The position numbers and the translations under genes are program-made. Under the pieces are notes generated by a model that did no database searches, was not told where the DNA came from, and saw only the letters and a program-made list of their open reading frames with translations. A stretch of DNA of 64,000 bases from Armigeres subalbatus (Eukaryota; Arthropoda; Insecta; Diptera; Culicidae), in NCBI RefSeq assembly GCF_024139115.2, contig NC_085141.1, positions 379,532,995 through 379,596,994 of the forward strand, written 5' to 3'. The number at the start of each line of letters is the position of its first letter. Position 1 is the first letter of the stretch. This document shows positions 56,006-64,000 of the stretch, in pieces.

Positions 56006-56189
56006 CTTTGTGTTTCCCAGGATTTCAATTCCATTTTTATGGTACAGTATGATATATCACAGAAAGATTCTGGGCCAATGAACATTTCGTCCTTTTTCCA
56101 TCGTAGTGGATCCTCCAATGCCTAACGTCAGATTTATTAAGGTCCGTTTTGCCTTTCGTCATTATGCCTAACGTACTTATGCCTATCAT

Positions 56190-57255
56190 CGCGAACCCAG
56201 GCCGAACAGGTCATTTGGCCGAAAATCACGTTTGACGAAAATGATCATTTGACACAAAGGGTCATTTGGCCGATTAGGAAAAGATATTTTAGTTACTAGA
56301 TAAAGATTGTCGCTTCGGTTCCCTTTGTTCTGCTGTCCAGAACATGTTGGGTACCAAGTTGTCAAATCGTATGGATTTTCCTTCTTTGACATTTAGCTCC
56401 CCTATCCTCGCCAGCAAAAGATGTTCCGCCCAAGCAGCACAACTTGTTTCACTACTAAACATTTCACTGTGTTGCAACTGTTCGAGAAGAATCAATCTTT
56501 GCGTATGTACCATCAAAAAACAAATAAAATAAAAATATAAAACTGGCTTTGTTTTATGAATCTTGTGATAGATAGTCCTTCACTCTACCACAGACCTATT
56601 CAACACTTCGAAGGGACTGCATGTTGACTCACCATAAAAACCATACGATTATGAAGTTTTGTACTCGGGTTTTCTGTTACTTGATTGCACCATCACCGGA
56701 AAAAATTGTGAGTTGTCAAAACGTTGAACTATGCTAAATTAAACATGAAAACACACACAACTTACCTGCAACTTAATTTAAACAAACAAATAAATTTTGA
56801 AAGACGCATTGAAGTTACATGGTACAAAATATGCAACTTTATGATTTTGTTTCGTGTTTGCAACATAAAGTGCAGTATGCTTTAGTTGTTTGTTTCCAAA
56901 TGTCAAACACGTACTGCATTGCAATGTTAATGAAACATTGATCACAACTCGAACGTTTTTGACATCTTGATGCAACTTTTTCGTGCTTTGATGTTTTTCC
57001 AATGCCTTTAATGAAACAGAATAGGAACAAGGTGCTTTTTAGAAGATGTTGCTTGTGCTACTTGGGTGGACAGCGACGACAGCGACAATCTTTAGCTGGT
57101 AACTAAAATATCTTTTCGATTAGGTCATACGCATGGAAATGATTTTGACTGGACCTGTTTGGTTCAGTGTACGGCTGAAATGGTTTTTCGGCAAAAAAGC
57201 TCATTTGGCCAAATCGGTCCTACGGCCAAAAATGACTATTGACTGAACTGAAGAT
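56190..57255. mobile_element. GGCCGAA element split by a later MITE
   Basis: The left part (56200-56278) has AGGCCGAACAGGTCATTTGG and GGGTCATTTGGCCGATTAGG. The right part (57117-57255) has TTTTTCGGCAAAAAAGCTCA and TTTGGCCAAATCGGTC. They were one element before 56279-57116 was inserted between the copies of CGATTAGG. Terminal repeats of the GGGAAGGG type are not seen. Confidence 0.6.
56279..57116. mobile_element. 838-bp MITE with AAAAGATATTTTAGTTAC ends
   Basis: Terminal inverted repeats AAAAGATATTTTAGTTAC and GTAACTAAAATATCTTTT are exact, and the similarity continues inward for about 20 more bases (TAAAGATTGTCGC). An exact 8-bp duplication CGATTAGG flanks it (56271-56278, 57117-57124). A second inverted pair, CCCAAGCAGCACAA near 56430 and TTGTGCTACTTGGG near 57052, lies inside. 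No transposase is encoded. The 8-bp duplication suggests hAT, although the AT-rich end is not the usual hAT form. Confidence 0.85.
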
Positions 57256-57490
57256 AGAACGTTTCAGCACAATGCCAATAACTTCGCCGGGTAAACTATA
57301 ATCTTCTCGAGGATTTCAGCATAACATTCTATATTCAATTTTAATTTTGGATGAGTGTCATGGCTCTTCATCGCAAATGGTGCCATCCAGTTTCAAATTA
57401 CTGTTTTTCGAAATCTCTGCATACAGACGGCGCATCAAAAACTTTAAAATAAGTTTTTTCATACACACTTGGGTCACTCTAATTGGACCC
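57256..57490. mobile_element. Diverged partial copy of the 28565 MITE
   Basis: ATAATCTTCTCGAGGATTTC, AGCATAACATTCTATATTCA and GTGCCATCCAGTTTCAAATT follow the order of the right half of the 28565-29300 element. The end GGGTCACTCTAATTGG is an eroded form of its terminal repeat. Confidence 0.55.
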
Positions 57491-57699
57491 CATGTAAACG
57501 AGGAAAAAAACAGTTCACTTAGAATCTTTACAAATGTAATGAACCAATTAGCATACAACGTTACAGAATTGGCGGAATTTTCATTGCTATCGGCAAACGA
57601 CCGTACGCGTCCGAGGGAGGTAAACCACAGGGAAAAACTTATTCAAATGCACACATATGATTTTTTTATAACTTTATTCGGGGAATTTTGAAAGAATCT

Positions 57700-58497
57700 T
57701 CAGTACTTCACCTGTCAGTGATGATGCAAGTGCTAGGAAGCCACTGGCTAAGGGGGGACTGACACCAGCATCACTGAGGTCCAACCAAGGAAACTCCGCA
57801 GATAGCGGAGCTTGAAGCTTTGATCAATAAAAAATCTTTAAATTAAACACATTAAAATAAACTATAGAAAATTGTTGGGCGATGAAAGCTGGACGAAAAA
57901 GCGTCAGATACGGTAGCATAGGTTGTCATCCACGTTGAAGTCCCTCATCACTGGACTTAACTGGTAACCAGTAATGGTAACGGAAATCCGATGGTCCAAT
58001 GGTAAAGTGCATAGTTCTGCGGAGATACTACTGTAGTCAGTTAGATCTGAGTATAACACCGTTCCGTAGCTGACTAAGAAAAGGGAAAGACTTCAGACTG
58101 AAAAATTTTCATGACCTCTTTCGAGCAGAGGGTTTCTGCAGAAGTGATCAAATTATAAGTCGATAAATTGTTTAGATCGCTCATTAACGAAACACAGGGC
58201 GTCGCAGAGCGCGTGAGGACTCTGAAAGCGGCAGTTTTTAAGGGGCAGTATCATCGGCTAGGGCGTCACGAATACTAGAAGGTATACCGTTGTTGGACCG
58301 AAGAAATTCGAATTGAGGGCAATGGCAAATTACGTGTTCAACGGAGTTTTCGAATCAACAGACTTCGCACACTCTCCGAAATTGTGCGAGAATCTGGTGT
58401 TTTCCGCCGGTATCAGGTATCAGGTATCAGAACGTCGGCTCAGGAGGCACGTTCCCCTCAATTTGGGAGATTTGTGCCATCGCCTTCACTGGCCTTT
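57700..58497 (-). pseudogene. RNase H-type retrotransposon 3' end, copy 1
   Basis: On -, the sequence 58460-58195 is nearly the same as 60250-60060, encoding the CxxCGxxNSVEHxICHC zinc motif and CPQFEF-like continuation. Frames are broken (a TATCAGG triplication at about 58418-58437). The part to 57700 is probably the 3' UTR. It differs from the 3' UTR of copy 2, so these are separate insertions or subfamilies. Confidence 0.65.
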
Positions 58498-58507
58498 CTC
58501 ATCATTT

Positions 58508-58711
58508 CTCGGGTACTTATTCAAAAGGACGTATGTGATTTTGTAAACAAAGATTCAAACGTCGATTTGTCCAATCTGATGGCACTCCTACGCAAACCAA
58601 CACCATCTGTCTATGGTGATGGTTTGCGAGGGAGGGCTATCAGATCGGACAAATCGACGTTTGAATCTTTGTTTACAAAATCACATACGTCCTTTTGAAT
58701 AAGTACCCGAG
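58508..58711. mobile_element. 204-bp near-perfect foldback MITE with ATTT duplication
   Basis: Left arm CTCGGGTACTTATTCAAAAG and right arm CTTTTGAATAAGTACCCGAG are the outer parts of about 99-bp inverted arms around a 6-nt loop (CTGTCT, 58607-58612). A 4-bp ATTT duplication flanks it (58504-58507, 58712-58715). No coding potential. A single arm occurs at 27825. Confidence 0.87.
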
Positions 58712-58859
58712 ATTTACCTGACGGAAAAGGAAGTGAAAAGGGGAAAGGAAGAGGAAGTGAAGTTGGAAAGGAGAATGGAACCATTTATAGGAATGCCAAT
58801 TATGTAGACTCACTCGCATTTAGCTAGGGACTAAAGAGAGGTGTCACAAAAACACAGAG

Positions 58860-59720
58860 GACGTAACAATGGACGAACGTCAAAGACGAAACACAGAGTG
58901 CACTGTGAAAAACGCTTAATGCGAATCCATATAGGTGGCAATTTGTTGAAAACTAAGTAAAACATAAATTCATAACCCCACTCTTATTTAACCTCACGTT
59001 GAGATTGAACAAGTGTAGCCGAAGCCGTACGTCAAGGACGAGACACAGAGTACACTGGAAAAAACGCATGATGCGAATCCATAAAGGTAACATACACAAA
59101 GTACATTGTAAAAACGCATAATGCGAATCCATATAGGTGACAATTTGTTGAAAAAAACTAAGTAAAAAAACATTTTCATAACCCCACCCTTATTCAACCT
59201 CAAGTTGAGATTAAACAAGAGTAGCTGAAGCCGAACGTCAAAGACGAAACACAGAGTACACTGTGAAAAGCGTATAATGCGAATCCATATAGGTGACAAA
59301 CACAAAGTACATTGTAAAAAAATGCATAATGCGAATCCATATAGGTGGAAGTTTGTTGAAAAACTAAGTAAAACACATATTCATATTTGTCATAAGACGA
59401 GTTAATACAACCCCATTGAATTCCACCACTTAATTGTATCTTGACAGATACGTACTTCGACCTCAACAGTAAGGCCGTCTTCAGTGTCTCGTACTTGACT
59501 CGACTCGACTCGACGACATATTTATAACACCACACTCACGTTGAGATTGAACAAGAGTAGCCAAAGCCGAACGTCAAAGACGAGACACAGAGTACACTGT
59601 GAAAAACGCATAATGCGAATCCATATAGGTGACAATTTGTTGAAAACTAATTAAAACACATATTCATGACCCCTCTCTTATTTAACCTCACCATGCGGTT
59701 GAATAAGAGTAGCCGATTAT
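58860..59720. repeat. Tandem repeat with GCGAATCCATATAGGTG motif
   Basis: Four main units start near 58875, 59030, 59237 and 59570. Each contains CGTCAAAGACGAAACACAGA, GTACACTGTGAAAAACGCAT, AATGCGAATCCATATAGGTG, TTGTTGAAAACTAAGTAAAA, AACCCCACTCTTATTTAACC and CTCACGTTGAGATTGAACAA. A shorter sub-unit (ACACAAAGTACATTGTAAAA with ATGCGAATCC) is repeated within. It is interrupted at 59389 by a short repeat. Confidence 0.85.
59389..59516 (+). mobile_element. SINE-like short repeat inside the tandem array
   Basis: The 128-bp insert contains CATAAGACGAG, GATACGTACTTCGACCTCAA and GCCGTCTTCAGTGTCTCGTA, and ends in (ACTCG)n. A 7-bp duplication CATATTT flanks it (59382-59388, 59517-59523). It resembles a 5'-truncated retroposon with a short-unit tail instead of poly(A). 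Relatives: 29446, 32801, 44292. Confidence 0.78.
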
Positions 59721-60600
59721 CTCGGAGAAGTAAAAAGTCAACTACGCCATAGCTCCGGTTAGCGCAGCGAGGGCTAAAATACTGTGAAGGGGGCCCTGGT
59801 GCTTCCCAGGCTCCGTTTGAGGTTAGGTTCTTATTAGACCCCCCCTAACCATTCATTCGTAGGCACGGTAAGCATAAAGCCGCATCACACCGATAATTAG
59901 GGGTCACCTGTATGGTGGACTTTTACCACTGGAACAGGCAATCCGTAATGTTATTCTTAGCCAGATAACCAGCTGCCGACACTACACGGCTATCTAGGCT
60001 GTTCGTGGAGCGAAGTTGACATTGACTTTACGTCAACTCTCAATGTGGCCGAACAGCCTCTGAAAGCGGCAGTTTTTAAGGGTAGTATCATCGGCTAGGG
60101 CGTCACGAATACTGGAAGATATACCGTTGTTGGATCGAAGAAATTCAAATTGAGGGCAATGGCAAATTACGTGTTCAACGGAGTTTTCGACTCCACAGAC
60201 TTCGCACACTCTCCGAAATTGTGCGAGAATCTGGTGTTTTCCGCCGGTACAGAGGCGGGGAATAATTTGCTGGTCTTTAAGGTTGGTCATTCCAAGGAGT
60301 CGTAGTTCGTTAAAATTTTCGACGCCGAGGTAACCCACTATTTCTTCCAGTCCTGGTTGACAATTTTTCTTTCCCAGACGTTAACATAGGCAGAGGGGGC
60401 CGATGTAATGTAGCGTCGGCCTCGATAACCGCCTCTAGCTAAAATATTCGCAGGGACGTTTCATGGCACCCCACAGTGCCCTGTGATCCAGGCAAATGTA
60501 ATGGACTGAAATTGGCACGCAAGAAGGGCCTGAATCCATGGGTGATTCAGAAAGTCGCTTTAGAGCGTAGCGATGGCACTGGCGGATAAGCATATGCGGT
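59721..60600 (-). pseudogene. RNase H-type retrotransposon 3' end, copy 2
   Basis: On -, 60590-60350 reads ALLACQFQSITFAWITGHCG with stops, the last RNase H motif. An open frame from 60338 to 60033 follows with GGKHQILAQFRRVCEVCGVE, then NSVEHVICHCPQFEFLRSNN, a Cys/His zinc motif at the protein C-terminus. About 60032-59721 should be 3' UTR. It is of the I/R1/LOA type, like the element at 45112-48151. Confidence 0.72.
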
Positions 60601-60800
60601 ATTTCGAAAAATTTCGTTTCAGGTGGTTCGAAACGAAATTCCGCGGAATTTCGCGGAATTTGGGCATGGCGAAATCTGATTTCTTCATTTCGTTTCGTTT
60701 CGTGAAATTACAAAAATTTCGCTAGAAAAAAACAGCTTCTCACGAAATTTAACGGAATTTCGCGGAATTTCGAAACAAATTTAAACTTAAACCATACTTT
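60590..60800. repeat. ATTTCG-rich short-motif cluster
   Basis: About twenty copies of ATTTCG/CGAAAT occur, with AATTCCGCGGAATTTCGCGG at the centre and TTTCGTTTCGTTTCG. It resembles subterminal motif clusters in hAT-like elements. No terminal repeat was found. Confidence 0.5.
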
Positions 60801-60888
60801 ATTTTATCAAAAATTTTGGCTGCGCCGCTGAACTAAATCATAAAACTATTTTCAAAACTTTATGTTATACAATTTTTTCTATTAACGC

Positions 60889-61134
60889 TTACTTCTTCTT
60901 CTTCAATGGTCCTACATTCCAACTGGAACTTGATCTGCTTTTCAACTTAGTATCTATTCTATCAGCAGTGTGTGCGCCGGTTAAAATACCGTCGGCGGCG
61001 GCGTTTGTCAGAATTTTGGCCGGCGGCGGCGGCGTATTCGGCGTCACACCGGAAGCCATTTTAGCCGACGGCGGTGGCAGCGTAAATCGGCGTGGCGTGG
61101 CGAGTTTTCGCGGAAAAACGTTAGGATACTGCAT
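60889..61134 (-). other. GGC-rich block with a short open frame
   Basis: A sharp GC-rich patch (GGCGGCGGCGG, 60985-61080) in AT-rich DNA encodes on - an 81-codon frame with TPRRFTLPPPSAKMASGV and TPNTPPPPAK, ending SSSSWNVGPLKKKK. I do not recognise it. It may be the low-complexity tail of a transposon protein or chance coding of a GC-rich repeat. Confidence 0.25.
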
Positions 61135-61172
61135 AGGAAATTTAATAGAATTTGCATTTTTTTTTAAATGCT

Positions 61173-62337
61173 ACACGGAGAAAAATGTGTTAGAATCAAC
61201 CATATGGATTCTGCAACTATAAAAATATTTATAGTTGATACAACCACAAATAGGATTGAATCAACAATACGGTCCATACGCGATAGTTCACTGGTTTGTT
61301 TCTTGAATTATACCAACAGACTAGATACAGTCTAGTTGATTCAACTCTCGTATATATTTGTTTCAACCATGCTTCCCAGCTATAACTGTCAAATAATCAG
61401 GGATCGTAATGCTCACTCATTCTCACGAGCAGATGATGCTCACTGACGCAGATTTTCACCGAAAAATCATTCTGCCTGAAAGAAAAAAAGACCTTATAGA
61501 ACTGTTTGTCCCTCATTGTTCGATCAGCGAAAAGTTGATTTGCTTGTTTTCTCACTTCTTTTATCTTTTTCGTGCCTTCACCATTGCAGACAAGGGTAGC
61601 CTTTATGGAACAAATACCTATCCCAACAAGCAGTCGTGGAGGTATGGCTAAAGTAATCGCAACCCAATGCTATTTTTTTGTGTTCTAGGTTCTAATCCCA
61701 TTGCGGCTTTAATTTTTTTCATAAGCGCACACTGAAAATTATCGTGAAAAACGAATGAGGCGTAAGAATGATGAAATGATAAAAAATGTCATCAAATAGG
61801 CACATTTTCGTTTATTTTTCAAGCCTGTTTTAAAGAAAAAAGAACGAGTGAAATGTTTCTCGCCACAGACTGCCAAAAAAGATTCTCCTTCGACCCAAAA
61901 ATCGCTTGTTTTTGACTCACCAAAACGGAAAGTACAAACCCTGCAAATAATACATCAGAACAACAATATTCATGGTTGTTTTTACGTGGTCGTGTTATGT
62001 GTCCGTTGTCTAAGTGTTCAGTCTGTACGACCTCTGGTGGAAGACGGTTTTCCTGTCGTTTTTTTTTATCAACAAAACAGGAAAAAGTTACTACAAGCAA
62101 ATCTAGTTATCTTTATGGCGAGAGAGAGTCATCTACCGTATATCATAAGTCATAAGAACGAAATGTTTATTGTTTAAGTCATACGATGCAGGATTGAAAA
62201 AAACAATGCAGTTCATTTGAATAAAGCAGTGAATCAGTGTTGAAACAACAAATTTGAAGATTGAATCAACAATATCCTCGTTGTTTGAAGCAACAAAGGA
62301 ACAGTTGTTTCAATCGTACAGTATTCTTCCGCGTGAT
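61173..62337. mobile_element. Candidate DNA element with CACGGAGAAAAAT-like ends
   Basis: CACGGAGAAAAATGTGTTAG near 61174 and TTCTTCCGCGTG ending near 62333 are imperfect inverted ends. Both are followed inward by TTGATTCAA/TTGTTTCAA motifs repeated many times (61195-61370, 62225-62315). The middle (61400-62180) has several frames of about 80-110 codons on both strands without recognisable domains. Confidence 0.4.
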
Positions 62338-62509
62338 ATATAATTTCCACTAAACCTTCTTAGAATTTAAACATTCAATTTATTATTATTTTACGAAAAA
62401 CTCTTTTGTTTTTCGGAATTTTGAATTCTTTGAATTTCTACGGGATATTCTTTGTTTTGCTCATAGGAAATTCTTCGAAAATTCTTCAGAAAATTACAAA
62501 AAATTGGAA

Positions 62510-63955
62510 AGGGTCGTTTGGCAGAAAATCATTCGACGGAAAGACATTTCGTGCGAAACGGTCATACATGGCGAGCGGTTTGACCAAAAATTTCATTTGG
62601 CCGAAGCGACAATCGGCCAAAAAAAAACCTTATCTCTAACTGGTTGTTGGCTGACATTGTCGTTTGGCCGAATGAGTCAACAGGCGAAAAAAGCCGTTTG
62701 GTCGTATTGGTCGTTTGACAGAAAGGGGCATTTGGCCGAATGGATCATACGACTAAATGGCCTAAATGGTCAAATGACCTTTTCGGCAAACGGTATTTTC
62801 GGTCAAATGACCTATTTTGCCAAACGACTTTTGACGTAAACTACGTCTAAGGGGAAGACTCGGATACAGGGTGTAAAATGAAAATTTCGAAATTGGGGAC
62901 CGTCACGAAATTATGTTAGATTTGTAACATTGGACCTATCAATGTTTATCTTTCAACGAATTTTAAAGCTTTATATATCAATCGATTCGCAAACTCTCCA
63001 CCAATTTGTCAGTAGTATTAGTAGTATTAGTATTATTATTTAATTTAAAACTTTTGAGTATCAACGCTAAACTATTGAAAATTTTAGTTCTTTCATGCAT
63101 CATGCATCTACTATGCAGCACGTTCCTATCCTTGGTAATTGCCTACTTTAGTTGATCTGAGATGCATGAATGGGGTGGCCTAGCTGCTAGACAGAGGACT
63201 CCCTCACAGAGTGGGGGAGATGCTGCTAAAGCTGGGTAGTACTGTTGGCGGGACTGTTTCTAAGAACTATTTGGTTCAGTGTACTATATTTGGTTTTACG
63301 TAGTTTACGTCGAGCAGTCGTGTCTTGTATACAACCAAATTTTTTTTTCGGCCAAATGAGTAAACGATATTTTCGGTCATATATCCATTTCGTTAAATGA
63401 CATTTTCGGCCAGATGAGTCTAATGATTTATTTGGCACCTTTTGGCTAATTGGCACTTTCTGTCGTTTGGTCGAAAGTCATTCGGCGAAAAACCATTTGT
63501 TCGAATGTCGCTTGGCCAACTAACACTGTAAGCCGAGATCCATTTAGCGGAATTATGTAAACGTTCGTCCGAAACGGTTGATGGGTCGAAAATGGTTTGA
63601 CCGAAAATGTAATTTGGCCAATTTTTGGTCGAAAATGACGTTTTTCCGAATAAATCATTTAGCCGAATTGACCTTTCTGCAAAACACTCCGACACTTTAG
63701 GCAAGTTGTTCATTTCGGCCAAATTGTTATTTCTATCAAACGACCATTTCGGCCGATTGAGCTATTCGGATTCTTTTAGCCAAAGAAACTGTTCGGCTGA
63801 ACGACATTTTCGACAGTATGTACCTTTTGATCAAACGACATTTTCGGCGAAATAAGTTTAGGCTAGATGGGTTTTAGCTAAATGGTTTGTTCGGGCAAAT
63901 GCCACATTAGGCCAAACAACATTTGACTTTTGGCCAAATGTCTTTCTGTCAACAA
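62510..63955. mobile_element. GGCCGAA foldback element, interrupted copy
   Basis: The left end GAAAGGGTCGTTTGGCAGAA (62508-62528) and right end TTCTGTCAACAACCCTTC (near 63953) are imperfect inverted repeats of the same type as at 14070. The arms are degenerate CATTTGGCCGAA units. A different sequence occupies about 62840-63345. There is no CACTTCTCAC core in this copy. The short frames are repeat shadows. Confidence 0.65.
62840..63345. mobile_element. Probable insertion inside the GGCCGAA element
   Basis: GACGTAAACTACGTCTAAGG near 62832 and GTAGTTTACGTCGAGCAG near 63300 are imperfect inverted ends. The interior has no GGCCGAA units and includes ATTAGTAGTATTAGT repeats and a TGCATCATGCATC run. 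No coding potential. Confidence 0.4.
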
Positions 63956-64000
63956 CCCTTCTTCTCTAACTCTATTTCAACGAGAAATTCTTTGGATTTC

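Overview
The window looks like mosquito nuclear DNA, most probably Aedes (Ae. aegypti-like). It is AT-rich and gene-poor and packed with nested, decayed mobile elements. Two families I recognise from that genus are present: a Juan-A-like Jockey-clade retrotransposon, and tRNA-derived SINEs of the Feilai type (general knowledge, not searched here).

Layout. 1-3.6 kb: AT-rich, no gene seen. 3.7-8.1 kb: large minisatellite arrays built on a 12/24-bp GGAATTCC/GGAAGTTCC unit, repeatedly switching orientation. 8.2-17.8 kb: a two-gene PIF/Harbinger transposon with a broken transposase on + and, converging on it, an apparently intact four-exon MADF-domain gene on -. Its introns hold SINEs, MITEs and an R1/LOA-like fragment. 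18-24 kb: a SINE with target-site duplication, a Jockey scrap, and a CR1/L2-like retrotransposon on - that keeps its 5' half and lacks its 3' half. 24.2-27.8 kb: a mariner-like element carrying a hAT-like element, which itself carries a second orientation-switching minisatellite. 28.5-30.3 kb: a foldback hAT-like MITE and an unrecognised broken coding relic. 31.1-32.4 kb: the only convincing host gene, a first exon with an Inr-DPE promoter, a long leader, a signal peptide and a splice donor; its intron runs rightward out of view. 32.8-45 kb: intron-like DNA with a near-perfect 86-bp-arm hairpin, decayed retroelements and CpG-rich islands. 45-48.2 kb: a decayed RNase H-bearing retroelement split by a polypyrimidine-cored repeat element. 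48.3-48.8 kb: palindromic SINE ends. 48.9-53.5 kb: a full-length but frameshifted Juan-A-like element with poly(A) and target-site duplication. 54-64 kb: MITEs with clear target-site duplications, two copies of one retrotransposon 3' end, a tandem repeat and GGCCGAA-rich foldback elements.

The only functional cooperation visible is inside transposons: transposase plus MADF protein in Harbinger, and ORF1 plus ORF2 in each non-LTR element. The most unusual material is structural: several families whose arms are arrays of a short motif in opposite orientations, so that any transcript would fold into long double-stranded RNA.
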